Source: Raphanus sativus (Eukaryota; Streptophyta; Magnoliopsida; Brassicales; Brassicaceae). Taken from it: DNA of 64,000 nucleotides. The stretch lies in assembly GCF_000801105.2 (NCBI RefSeq), contig NC_079517.1, positions 12,152,001-12,216,000 of the forward strand, in the 5' to 3' direction. This document shows, piece after piece, positions 34,401-45,288 of the stretch (position 1 is its first letter; every line of letters starts with the position of its first letter). Position numbers and translations under genes: made by a program. The notes under the pieces were generated by a model. That model ran no database searches and was not told where the DNA came from. It worked only from the letters and a program-made list of their open reading frames with translations.

Positions 34401-35500
34401 TTAAACTCTCTGGCTGTGTGAACCTCGAATCATTGTTCAAAATTTTCCATGGTGATCAAGATTGGGGCAGATGGGGGTTGCGTGAGCTTTGGGTTGACAA
34501 CTGCAACACCATTCAGTCCATTTCAGATCAGCTTGGGCGTTTTACCAAGCTATCGTATGTAGATCTTAGCAGCAATGACTTTGAGAGATTGCCATCAAGC
34601 ATCCGGGACCTCTCCTCTTTGAGAACTCTCTGCCTCAACAAGTGCAAGAAACTCAAGTCGATAGAAGAATTCCCCTTGTGTCTCAAGTATCTCTACGCAC
34701 ATGGCTGTGAATCCCTGGAAACTATTTCCTTTCCTTTGAACCATTCTATAAAACACCTTGATCTTAGCCATTGCTTCGGTTTAAAACAGCATAAACATCT
34801 GGTCACTCAGTTTCTAACAGAGGGACAAAACGAAGAGGTATGTTATCAGCTTATGTACCTTTGTTCCATCCACTCTGCAAAAAGCATGAAGTTGATCATC
34901 TCTTTCCTTTTTGATGTTGTTTTCTTCCTCGAATAGGACTCACCGAGATTCGCTTGCTTTCCTGGAACCGAGGTGCCCAATTACTTTGATAATGTATGGA
35001 CAGGAAAGTCCTATACAATTGGCTTACCCTGGCCAAGCCCGAAACTGATGGGTTTTGATGGATTTATCGTGATTGCTTGCGAGAGGCCCTTTCAGATACA
35101 ATTCTCGCCACTTTTTTATGACTATTATTGGGGATATGAACGATACTTTCATTTGTACCTTCAACAAGATCTCTTTCATTGCCGGGACAGTAATTTTCAT
35201 ATTACTGAAGAAGAAGAAGCTGTTAAATCAGATCACCTCGTTATCATCCGCGGGATAAAGAACTTTAGCGACTCAATTAACAAGTTCGGCATCGAATCCC
35301 ACCTGCAGTTATCGAAAGAGTTAAAGTCTCCCTCCGCGGAGATTAAGTCATGTGGGTTTAGATTGATTTGGGAAGAGGACGTAAGAGATAAGATTAAAAC
35401 CAAAAAGAAGAAAAGTCTGACCTCTCGTCTCTCTTCCCTCTTCAAATCGGAAAAGTTGAAGAACATTTCGAATCCCGGTCAAAAGCCAGAGTGGTTATAG
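31402..35500 (+). CDS. Full-length TNL immune receptor (TIR-NBS-LRR-C-JID)
   Basis: Five exons: 31402-31868, 31980-33081, 33174-33479, 33575-34837 and 34937-35500. Phases agree, giving 1233 residues. The TIR (residues 12-150) has [14 protein letters not shown] and SRWCLDELLM with catalytic Glu87. The NB-ARC has P-loop GMGGIGKTT (Lys220), kinase-2 [25 protein letters not shown], an altered GLPL (GLPAAIEAYG) and IHSLVDQ at the MHD position. A pre-LRR exon is followed by about 420 residues of LRRs. The last exon (residues 1046-1233) is a C-JID, the jelly-roll/Ig-like domain that contacts effectors in RPP1 and ROQ1. It ends in a lysine-rich tail (KTKKKKSL). Exon boundaries fall where TNLs usually have them. 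It is probably a pathogen sensor whose TIR makes NAD-derived signals, feeding EDS1-type pathways. Confidence 0.92.
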
Positions 35501-35558
35501 GTACTTTTTAAAAGTTTCGTTTAATTTAGTTAGTTTCAGTTTTTTCAAAAAGCAAGAC

Positions 35559-35918
35559 GAACTGCTCAAGGTGGTGCCATTTTCTACGAGGTTGATCCTT
35601 CACAAGTGAGGATACAGATGGGAGAAGTGTGAAACAGTTCAAGAAACAAGAGGAGAGATATAACAGAGAGAATCCAATCGTGGAGGGATGCGTTAACAAA
35701 ATTGGCTATTCTCTCCGGCTAGTGTTTAAAGAACTGGTAAAATCTCCATAAGGACCATATCTATTACTGAATCTTGTTGATATGTTGGATAGAAGTTTTC
35801 AGAGTGGAACCGTGTTTTCTTCAGGGAAGATGACTTGACGCTGGTGGACGAAGTTATGGGGAAAATATCAAAGATGTTGTTCTCGGCAACATCTTGCAAT
35901 GGTAATAACCTAATTGTA
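35559..35918 (+). pseudogene. TN remnant: second half of a TIR exon plus the start of an NBS exon
   Basis: It begins within a TIR (VVPFFYEVDPSQVR), loses frame after GEV, and reaches a CxKNW-type exon end. A short intron-like gap follows, then a sequence matching the TN-A second exon (DDLTLVDEVMGKIS, SCNGNNLI). About 360 bp remain. It lies 60 bp behind the TNL and is not expressible. Confidence 0.8.
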
Positions 35919-37590
35919 TAAGTCTTTCCAACTACAATATTAAAATAAGAAAAATACAGTTGGATGTTTAGCCTATGACCCTTTTGTCTAAATTTGCAAC
36001 AGCTTTGGCCTTTTACTCTAAAATTAGGTAACACAAGAAACCATGACACTCACCAAAGGAAACCATGACACTCACCAAAAGAAACCGTGACGTATAAGAA
36101 TAAGAAAAGTCTTATTTCACCTGTTCATTGAGTAACAAAACACTGTGACAGTCCAGTCTGTCCACGAATGTATGACTCGGCACCTAAAAGTAGCATTCAT
36201 TACTGCGTTACTAACTCAGTGACTGCAGGACCATATCGCATTAAATCTGCTAGAAACTTTCAACAACAATTATATTTAGGCTATACAAACAGTTAGGCTT
36301 TACAAACAGAGTATATCAAGAATAAATTATCCAGATCTCCAGTGTTTGTGACGTTGCATGACATAAATTAAATTAATATATATTTCAGGATGGCTGTTAT
36401 GTTGCTATTTAGTATTGTCTCTATAAAAAGGTAGAACAATTCTGTAGTGATTTAGAATACTCGTTTTCTTTACTTTACAAGCCTCAATGTCAGGGTGTCA
36501 AGAATGGCGGGCGGTACCTGAATAGGATTGGCTTCTTTTTTTGAACAAAGGATTGGCTTCGTTATCCTCTCCTAAGTTTTGTGATCCACATTATTCCTTA
36601 TAAATTATTGAATTCATTAACTCCCCCCACCCCCCCCCCCCCAACCATATCGAAGCTATCGATTTCAAAAATTAATTCTATATTTACAATGGAGTCTACT
36701 AAATCGATTTCAGTAATTTGATATCACATTTTTATAAATTGTGATTAATTACCCGACTCGACTATAACACACATTCGACTTAATCCGATCCAAAAGTGTA
36801 AAAAAGAATGAACAACTAGCTAAAATTTTCATTTTCTTGATACTATAAATCAGAAAATCAGTGATAGATTTCTGTAATTTTATGTTAGATATAAAATGAA
36901 TAAAAATAAAAATAATCAAAATAACAACAAACGAATCTAATGACAACTAAATGATTTGACCTAAAATAAAAACCCATATTGAGTAATATTTTAGGTTTTC
37001 ACTTCCCTGTAAAAAAAAACTAAAATATAATAAAATTATTTATTATTTTTTCATAAAATATTTATTATTTAGTTTTCTTTCTTGTTTAAAAATATTTTAA
37101 TTTGATTTTGGTTTGGTTAATCTTTAGTTAAAAAATCAAGCTTACTTGAAAAAAATTCATTTGTCTTATATTTATATCTAAAGATTACAATTATTTCAGA
37201 TTTTATATATTTAAATTATAATTTAAAGTTAGATTTCAATCAATTTCTCAAGTTTAAACAAGCTTTGTTATACTTTCATATTCTCTTCCACGTTGCACAT
37301 GAGTCCTAATTTCAGTGAAAGAAGATATAAATTATCTTTTGTCAAACTTTGTACTTGTTTTTTAAAAACATTTATTTCAAAAAACAACATTTGTCAGGTC
37401 AAGGTTGAGTTGTATCAGATTCGAGTTAGATTAGGGGTAAACAACATTTGTTAAATGTGTTTACATTGCAGATTTTACTGATTTTGTGGAAGTAATCCAA
37501 ATCCAATAGTATGAATGGTTTATTGAGGAGATTTTCATGTTTGAGGAGGGCAGTCATCAAAAAAAATATGGGGTATAATGTGAAATTTAA
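35919..37590. repeat. Upstream arm of the duplicated segment (copy A)
   Basis: 36093-36260 recurs in part at 42565-42705, 46685-46808 and 55591-55790. 36565-37020 is alignable with 46805-47900. This is the 5' part of the segment duplication that produced TN-A and TN-C. A C-run (36621-36642) and a short microduplication (GGATTGGCTTC at 36525 and 36550) lie inside. No gene. Confidence 0.75.
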
Positions 37591-37802
37591 TCATAGAGAG
37601 CGCCTAGCCAGGTTAACCATTGACTGCTATTTTGTTCTGGTCAGCTTTAAAACAAAATATCCAAGTTTGCTAGTAGAATATCCAAGTTTTCAAAACTACC
37701 GGGAGTGTTCGTCCTACCCTATAAATATATGTATACTTTGGCTAAATGCTCTTAAACAAAACAAAAAAAGTCCCAAAAGAGCAAGCAAAAAAAAAAAACA
37801 AT
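37591..37802 (+). promoter_or_regulatory. TN-A promoter with W-box and TATA box
   Basis: TTGACT at 37620-37625 and TATAAATA at 37720-37727. Both are conserved in position in the TN-B and TN-C promoters. The TATA position places transcription start near 37750. The upstream in-frame ATG at 37746 is therefore unlikely to be the start, and the ATG at 37803 is chosen. Confidence 0.75.
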
Positions 37803-39390
37803 ATGAACACGGTCTTAAAGAAACGATCGTGCTTTAAAACAAAAGCTAAGTCCTTACGACTATTCGAATCGAGGTCATCATTATCTTCTTCTTCTTTCCC
37901 TCCTAAAAAATACGACGTCTTTTTGAGCTTCAGAGGCGCAGATACTCGCAAGAACTTCGTGAGTTTTCTGTACAAGGAGCTAGAGACCAAAGGCATTCAA
38001 ACTTTCAAAGACGACAAGGCACTGGTGTGTGGCCGTCCGATTGCACCAGAGCTTGTCCAAGCCATCAGAGGGACGAGAATCGCCGTAGTGGTGGTCTCTC
38101 CGACTTACTCAGCTTCCTACTGGTGTCTTGAAGAGCTTGTTAAGATTTTGAGACTCGAGAAAAAAGGTTTGCTCACTGTGGTGCCGATTTTCTACGAGGT
38201 TGATCCTTGTCAAGTGAGGAGACAGAAGGGAGAGGTCGCGGAACAGTTCAAGAAACACAAGAAGAGATATAGCAGAGAGAGAGTCAGATCTTGGAGGAAT
38301 GCGCTGACTAGGGTAACTGTTCTTTCCGGCGACTGTTCAAAAAACTGGTATAAAATCTCGATCTACGGACCATATCTTATATTTTATGCGTCTTCTTGTT
38401 CATTTGTGTTTTGAACAAACGCGAAGCAATCATGGGAAAGCAAAAAAACATTTAGAGGAAAAACATAATTGAAGCAAATAATCGTTTTAAAATTGTATAT
38501 TTTATTATGCGAATGAATATAAAAATTCAAAATTCCATATTATTTTCCATTAGAAAAAAAAATATTATCTACTAAAGGTATTTTTTATAGTCCAAAAATA
38601 TACAAGAGCTAAATTTATGGATTGGAATCATTTTTTCAGCAAAGATGACGCTACGCTGGTTGATGGAATTACTAAGAGAATTTCAGAGATTTTGTCCATG
38701 GAAACACAAAGCAATGGTAATAACCTAATTGACTTCGACAAACACATGAAGGAATTGTATCCGTTACTGGATCTAAATTCAAACGAAGGTGTTCAAGTAA
38801 GTGGAATTTGGGGAAGAGGAAGCAATGGAATATCAGCACTCGCCAAACGCGTTTACCAAGACATCTCACCCAAATTTGAAGCTCATTGTTTTCTCGAAGA
38901 CGTCAGAAGGATCTCACTAGATTGCCAAAAATCCCATCTAAAAGAAGAGCTTCTTTCCAAAATGGAAGGTCCTTGCCTGAGCACCAAGAGCTCTCGCATG
39001 TGTTGTGACGCGATCAAAGCAAGGCTCGGGAACAAGAAGGTTTTGCTTGTGGCTAACGACGTGGACAAGATCGAAAAGTTAGATGCGCTCGCTAACGAAT
39101 TTAGTTGGTTTGGTCCAGGGAGTAGAATCATTATAGTCACACAAGATAAGCAATTGCTTAGTTCATGGGGTGTGAAGAGTGTCTACGAAGTTGAGCTCTT
39201 GAGATGCTGTGAAGTTGGTAAGCTCTGGAGGTCTGAAGCCTTCAAGCAGAAACAAGATCCTGAGAATTTCGAGGGTTTCATGCATCTTCCTGGTATTAAT
39301 ATGTTTTCGTCCCTGAAATATTTAATGGATTATTTGAGTGATGGAGATCAGCTTAGGGAAAGATTAAATGAAATTTTATATAGTCTTTAG
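37803..39390 (+). CDS. TN-A: TIR-NBS protein with a degenerate P-loop
   Basis: Exons 37803-38347 and 38640-39390 give 431 codons. A 36-residue basic, Ser-rich leader precedes the TIR ([23 protein letters not shown] keeps the catalytic Glu at 111). The partial NB-ARC has [10 protein letters not shown] where the P-loop should be, so the Walker A Lys and following Thr are gone. Kinase-2 is LLVANDVDK, without the usual LDDV aspartate pair. [16 protein letters not shown] is good, and the protein ends before GLPL. ATP switching is not expected. A TIR-only signalling or decoy role is more likely. TN-C has the same altered motifs, and I recall similar ones in Arabidopsis TN genes of this cluster, so this looks like an established form and not fresh decay. 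Confidence 0.85.
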
Positions 39391-41725
39391 TAGGTCTGGG
39401 AATTAAAACCCGGATCGACCGTCGGATCCTGTATCCACTCCGATTCGGTCAAAAAAAACGGGTATCCGGATCATTATAGTCGGTAAACACAAAGTGCCTT
39501 ATCTTAAAGATGTAACGCCATCATTTGATCTGGATTTACCGTTTTTGTGCAATACTACTGTTCTTTTTTTTTTTGTTTTTTTTCTCTATCGTAATACTGT
39601 TCTTTCTTATAAGGAATAAATATACACCATTTTCTTGAAGATTTGTCTGTAACTTTGATGATTCGACATGTCCAAATAATTGACGACCCAATGAGATTTA
39701 CACTGGTCAGCGGCTTAGAACATCGACAATGATAGAGACTAGATATTTCTCAAAAATTTAAAAATGTTAATATCTATTTATTTTTTCTTCATTTTAAAAT
39801 AATTGAAATGCTAGATAAATGATATGTGGAGGATAAGTATCACACAACACATACAGGGGTCTCAAATTTATCATTTTTTATTTTTAATATTCTTATCTAT
39901 TTTAATTGTGAAAACTATGTAAGAGACATCAATGTTCATGCTATAAATGCACTGACTCAGTGTCAAATGATAAGTATCTCATTTTTTATTTTAAAAGAAA
40001 ACTATATTTTGATCCGTATTTTGAAAACACATATTTATTTTTTGCTAGTTAAACGATAATTTTATTTTTGTCGTTATGGTTTTGTTTCCAGACAGTATTG
40101 CTTTGGCCTTGAGCCTTTTGACGTTAAACGAAAATTTATGTTTTTAAGTTTTGTACATATACCGTTTGAGTTTTTTTATATCTATAACTGAGATTTATTT
40201 GTTTAAAATATGGAATGCTTTTATATTTGTAGTTCGGTTCATAATTTCATAACTTTTGATACTATTAGATTAGCTAACTCGATTGAATTAATGAATGATT
40301 TCATAATTGTAGATTTTGACCCACATATTTTGATTTAATTTGGTTTAATTTTATTTTCGATGATAAATTAAATTTTCTAATAAATTTATCATAGAAAATA
40401 GTGTAGAATTAGTATATATACATAAGAAAATAATAAATTTACCGTTTCCAAGAACAAACGTCGGATATACTCGCCATATTAGTCAATGCTTGACGATGAA
40501 GATTTTGAGTTCTTATTGAGTAGGAGTATTGATTACAAGAAACTCTCTACAATCATCTAAACTCAGCATCTTTTGCCCCTCTCATTCCTATTTTTCCGTT
40601 TTTTCGAACAATAAATTTTAAACATAATAAATAGAAATCATAATTTCTTTTGGTCTGTGTTTTTTTAATATTGACATTATAACCAAACCAAAATCTATAG
40701 ACCCAACTTAATTCTAGGTAGAATGTTTTTTAAACTATACCTTATATAATTTTGTCTAACATATAATATTACTAACATATATCCTTAAATATAGCTTAAA
40801 TAAGGTAAGATTTAAATAAGTAAATCTAAATAAATATCTCAGTCAATTATGTATTAATTAAGATCTTTCATATATGATTGATTTCATTTAATGCATTTTC
40901 TAGTAAATTATATTTGCAAATATTTCCGACATATTTAAATTTATTCCTCAAAAAAATATAAATAACAAAATAAACTAATATTGTTATATAAATAAATTTT
41001 GGTTTTCTAATATCATTTTTCAAATATTACAAAAATCATCAAATTACAAAATTTACAAATCTAATAGTTTTTAAAAATTTTATGTATATTTCAAATGTAT
41101 ATAAAAATTGATTTTAAAATATATCAGTTTTCTATGGATTTTAACGGGTCAATCATGGTCAGATCATAGGTTAATGATAATATTTTAGATTTATCAGATT
41201 TTTAGTTAACGAAATTTCATTAAATGTAAACTAGATTATATATTGTTTATCAGTTCAACCGCGAGTCTGTGTCGAATATGAAAATACTGAATATCTATTT
41301 TAAACATAAATCTGTAAATCAAAAATTTAAAAATATTACTCAATACCAACTGATATTTTTATTCAAAACCAAATCCACGCTTTTAAAAGCACGGATCAAA
41401 ATCCAGTGTTATGATAAAGCTAAACCATAAAGTAACTAAAACCATGGTTAGTTTTAGAGTAACCCAACCTTACTAAGGTTGCTTTGCCACTTAAATCCTT
41501 ATCCCTTAACCCTTTGATCTTCAGAGACCTTATTTCGTATCATGTTCACTTTTCATTTGCATTATGGATGACCAAACCAGGTCAGATGTAGCTTGGAAAT
41601 AGGAGTGTTTGCGTCTATTTTTGGAGTGAGTTGCTGGTGTATAGAAGAATTCTTATTCTTGATGATTGGAGTAAATGATGATATAAATATTCTTTTTCAA
41701 GTTTAGCGCGTTTGATGTGTTCTAA
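39391..41725. other. AT-rich intergenic DNA downstream of TN-A
   Basis: 39460-40000 aligns with 49950-50300 behind TN-C (shared phrases TTATCTTAAA, GATGTAACGCCATCATTT and GGAGGATAAGTAT), so the duplication extends past the gene. A Helitron-like 3' end (ACGCTTTTAAAAGCACGGATCAAAAT) near 41370 ends CCAG, not CTAG, and is left unassigned. No ORF is supported. Confidence 0.6.
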
Positions 41726-42324
41726 GAGCATCTCCAAAAAATACTATATAACTTCATATTTGAAGTTTTTTGTTCTCCAAAAAAAAAATTCAAAACTTTA
41801 AATTTGAAGTTTTTAGTGTCACTACTCAAAATTTCAAATTTAAAGCTTCATGCATTTTGGTCCTTACAATTACATATTACATTTTATGATTCTTAGATAT
41901 TTTGTTGTTTATCATTTTAATCTTTAAAAAAATCACATCTTATAATATTTCATATTTGTCTTGATAAATTTTAGTTTTACACATAAAACTAAATATAAAC
42001 CTTAAAATAAAAAGTTATAAAGTTTAAAAACATCTTTAGACTTCAAATATGATGTTTAATATTTAGTTATGTATTTATATTTATAATTTATATATTTACT
42101 GTAAGATTTTTTTAATTAATATTAATGTGATATTTTTATATATGCACTAGTTATTTATAAGTTTTATGGATTTATATTAATTATAAAAAATATAGGGACC
42201 ACCGTGTAAAATACAAATAATTTTGAATTTATGTTTGAAGTTATTCTTTTGGAGAAAAACAAATTGAAACTTCAAATTTAGAGTTTTGCAAACTTTAAAA
42301 TAGAAAGTTATTTTGGAGATGCTC
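41726..42324. mobile_element. Harbinger/Tourist-type MITE, 599 bp
   Basis: Terminal inverted repeats GAGCATCTCCAAAA and TTTTGGAGATGCTC are flanked by the 3-bp target duplication TAA (41723-41725 and 42325-42327). Inner arms continue as imperfect inverted AAACTTCAAATTT words. No transposase. Confidence 0.85.
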
Positions 42325-42329
42325 TAAAT

Positions 42330-42720
42330 AAACTTGTAGGGGAGATCTAAGAAAAAAGTAAAACAAAAATTGTGGTGAAAATACTGAAAGTAAATATTAT
42401 AATATAGAGTGAATAATTTTAATAACATATTATAGAACAAATAAAAAAGCAGAAAGAGAGAAGAGATGCGAACATATTTTCTTCGTTGCTTCCAAATTGT
42501 ACAAGGGCAATTTTCATCCAAAATATGCAGTAACATATATTCCTATCACTTGGTTTGTTTGTATATGTACAATAAGAAAATACTTATTTGACTTGTTTAT
42601 TGAGTAAAACAAAACACTGTAACAGTCCAGTCTGTCCACAAATGCATGTATTACTCAGCAACTAAAAGTAGCATACGTTACTGCGTTACTAACCCAGCTG
42701 CACCACTTTTTTTTTTTTGT
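42330..42720. repeat. Duplicated upstream block (copy B)
   Basis: 42355-42545 matches 46163-46365 closely (both start AAAATTGTGGTGAAAAT). 42565-42705 matches the 36093-36260 block. It leads directly into the TN-B promoter. Confidence 0.8.
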
Positions 42721-42739
42721 GCACTGCCACTGCCCCAAC

Positions 42740-42931
42740 TGCATATCCAGGTTAGCCAGGTTAACCATTGACTGCTATTTTGTTATGGTCAGATTTAATT
42801 TCTTAGTAGATTACCCAACTTTTGAAAATTACCGGGAATATTCTTCCAACCGTATAAATATCTGTATACTTTGCCTAAATGCTCTTTAAACAAAAAAAAA
42901 AGGTCCCAAAAGAGCAAGTAAAAAGAACGAT
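42740..42931 (+). promoter_or_regulatory. TN-B promoter copy (W-box, TATA) without a functional gene
   Basis: TTGACT at 42768-42773 and TATAAATA at 42853-42860, at the same spacing as in TN-A and TN-C. Confidence 0.75.
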
Positions 42932-43018
42932 ATGAACACGGTCTTAAAGACGCGATCGTGCTTTAGAACATAAGTTAAGTCCTACGGACTATTCGAATCG
43001 TTATCGTCTTCGTCTGTC
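42932..43018 (+). pseudogene. TN-B: first 29 codons of a TN gene, broken
   Basis: It starts MNTVLKTRSCF like TN-A and TN-C, reaches an in-frame TAA at codon 14, and continues with recognisable sequence to TCGTCTTCGTCTG (43018). There it joins an inverted SurE copy. TIR and NBS are absent. Confidence 0.85.
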
Positions 43019-44280
43019 ACTCACAGCAGCTGAAGCATGAAGCATCTCTACCAAGCTGGGCGAGTTGAGCTCCTAGGCTTTGCTGGTTGGACATGAAATT
43101 CCCAGCACCAGGGTGACAGTTAGCTGAAACAGCTTGCCAGCTAGGACTCTGCCTCCACATGCTTTGCTTTGTTACCTTAAAAAACCCTATTCAAATGTAC
43201 ATGAAACGTCTACTTCCCTAAACCATTGGATACAGAGACTATAACTTCACAACATCAAAGAACATGGAAATCGATGCAAGCATACGGAATTCAAACCAAC
43301 TCAAAGTAGGTTTCTGATAAACAAAAACAAACCTTGTTTGATGAGGGTGATGTTGGAATTTCTACGTTGAGAGAGCAATCTTTTGGGAAAAATCCCTTTC
43401 TCGATGTCTCTGATTAGTGCGTTTATCAAAGGTAAACAGACACCAACAGCATCTTTAAAGTCATTTTCTTGGCTCTCATCTTTCTTCCTGTAATAAAATA
43501 GGGAAGGAAAAAATTAATGGCCTAAACGTCTCATGATACATACACACTAGTTCTGTGATATATAACAACACTAACGGATTCCAATGATAGACTCACCAGT
43601 TGAGTGATATTGACAAAGAGGGTACTCCAGAAATCAAGGCTTCCCTCCCTAGCTCCAGCTACTGCACCGGAGTAGAACCTGGAACAGTTTTCACATCAGT
43701 AAACACATAGCAGAGCCAGTAATATATAAAAGACAAAAAGCACCTACATTTGATAACCACAGCCTGATCTCTGATTGATTCCACTAGTCACCTGAATCAG
43801 ACAAGCATTGGAAAAAAAGATGTAGAAATTACAAGACACCAAACAAACATATATGATGGGGATGATTATAAATACGCTAACCAGTGTTGGTTTCGACCAA
43901 GCGAAAAGCTTCGCTCCAGATAATCCTAACGAGATGCAGTCCACAGGAGTCCCTGAGAGACAACAACAATAATATATATCAAAGCCTATGAACTAGCGAA
44001 AGGTATATACTTTACGAACAACTTGAGGATCAACGGGTCTTGTTTCAACAAAGAAAATATTAACAAAAATGGGTGAGAGACCGCACGCACGTTTGAGGAG
44101 CACAGACGTGGACATTGTAGACTGTAGAGCACTTCACGAACCAAAGCCTCAACGAGAGAGACTAGACCTGGTGAATCAGATGATGTGGGTCTGTTGTTGA
44201 ATGAATCGATAACACTAATGAAGATGTCGCTGAAGGGGAGACGAAGATGATGAAGAAGAAGATTGGGCACGGACCGGGTC
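43019..44280 (-). pseudogene. Inverted SurE-like pseudogene
   Basis: Minus-strand copies of SurE exons 1, 3, 4, 5, 6 and 7 are present in order. Exon 2 and exons 8-10 are absent. Exon 1 lacks the NGDG metal-binding segment and carries a small insertion (AGTCT). Exon 5 has a 4-bp insertion, exon 6 an extra A, and exon 7 two extra T. Exon 3 gains one codon (GAKLF for GALF). Several independent frameshifts make it a clear pseudogene. Introns are retained, so it arose by DNA duplication and not by retroposition. Confidence 0.9.
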
Positions 44281-44354
44281 TGACGGAGATGTCAGTAGAG
44301 ACTAAGAGAGAGAAACTAATTTTTTTTAACGTGAAAATCCTTAAAAAAAAGGAG

Positions 44355-45279
44355 GGGGGAGGAAAATTGTTTGTCAGGGCAAAAAATCAACAATCATGTC
44401 CCATTAGTCTAATTTCTTTTTTTTATCATTTTTTTTCTCTAATATCCTTTAGTATTTTCTAAAATAAATCAAATAAATAGTTTAATAAACAAAAAAAAAA
44501 TCAAAATAGTTTATACTGATGAAATACTTATATCAACTTTATAGATATATTTTTTAAGTTCAAAAAATGTTTAAATCATAAATTCATATTTTGTTCTAAA
44601 AAATGTAGAATTGACATTCTACATAGTAGAAAATGTAATCTAATTTTTTCATTTAATCTACCATGTTTAGAATACGTGTTCTACTTAAATAATAGTAATC
44701 TAAAAATATTTAGAATACACATTCTACGTTTAACCTATAGTTCTAAAATCTGTAGAAATCGAAATCCATACATTACTAAAAATCTAAAACATGTAGAAAT
44801 CAGAATCTACATATTACTATAAATCTAAAACTAGTAGAATCAATTTCTAACACGTTTAATCTATTCTACATATTTTAGAATACATGTTCTACGGATAAAG
44901 ATAATATTAGAAGAGAATATTTGGGAATATTCTGTTTCCTTATTTATTAACTAAAATCGATTTTAAAAAATAGAATTTTTTTTAAAATAAAATCTTAAAA
45001 AGAAAAAAAAATCTTAAAAAAAAAGAAATTCGTTTTAAGAAAAAAAATTGTCTTCGACTTTTATTTTTTTTTGGATTTTAATATATTCTTTTAATCATTT
45101 TAGTTTAAAAATATATTTTAATACTTAATTTTTTTTTCTAATTATAATTTCGGATTTTTAATTGAAATTAGGGGTAGTATTGCCATTTTGAAAAAAAATT
45201 AGTCTAATAGAACATAAACTTTAAGAGATTAGACTAACGGGACATAGTTATTATTTTTGGCCCAAAAAACAATTTTCCC
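44355..45279. mobile_element. Non-autonomous MULE behind the SurE pseudogene
   Basis: Left end GGAAAATTGTTTGTCAGGGC and right end CCCAAAAAACAATTTTCCC are inverted, with matching inner words (TGTCCCATTAGTCTAAT / ATTAGACTAACGGGACA). The flanks AAAAAGGAG (44346-44354) and AAAAAGAAG (45280-45288) match at 8 of 9 bases. The interior has GTAGAA/TTCTAC words like the complete MULE at 7.2 kb. No transposase. Confidence 0.8.
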
Positions 45280-45288
45280 AAAAAGAAG

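Noticed and set aside
37746..37802. Upstream in-frame start for TN-A
   Set aside because: It lies about 20 bp after the TATA box, too close to the expected transcription start, and the extension is not conserved with a start codon in TN-C.
41365..41407. Helitron 3' end with hairpin near ACGCTTTTAAAAGCACGG
   Set aside because: It ends CCAG rather than CTAG and no matching 5' end was found; perhaps a decayed relic.
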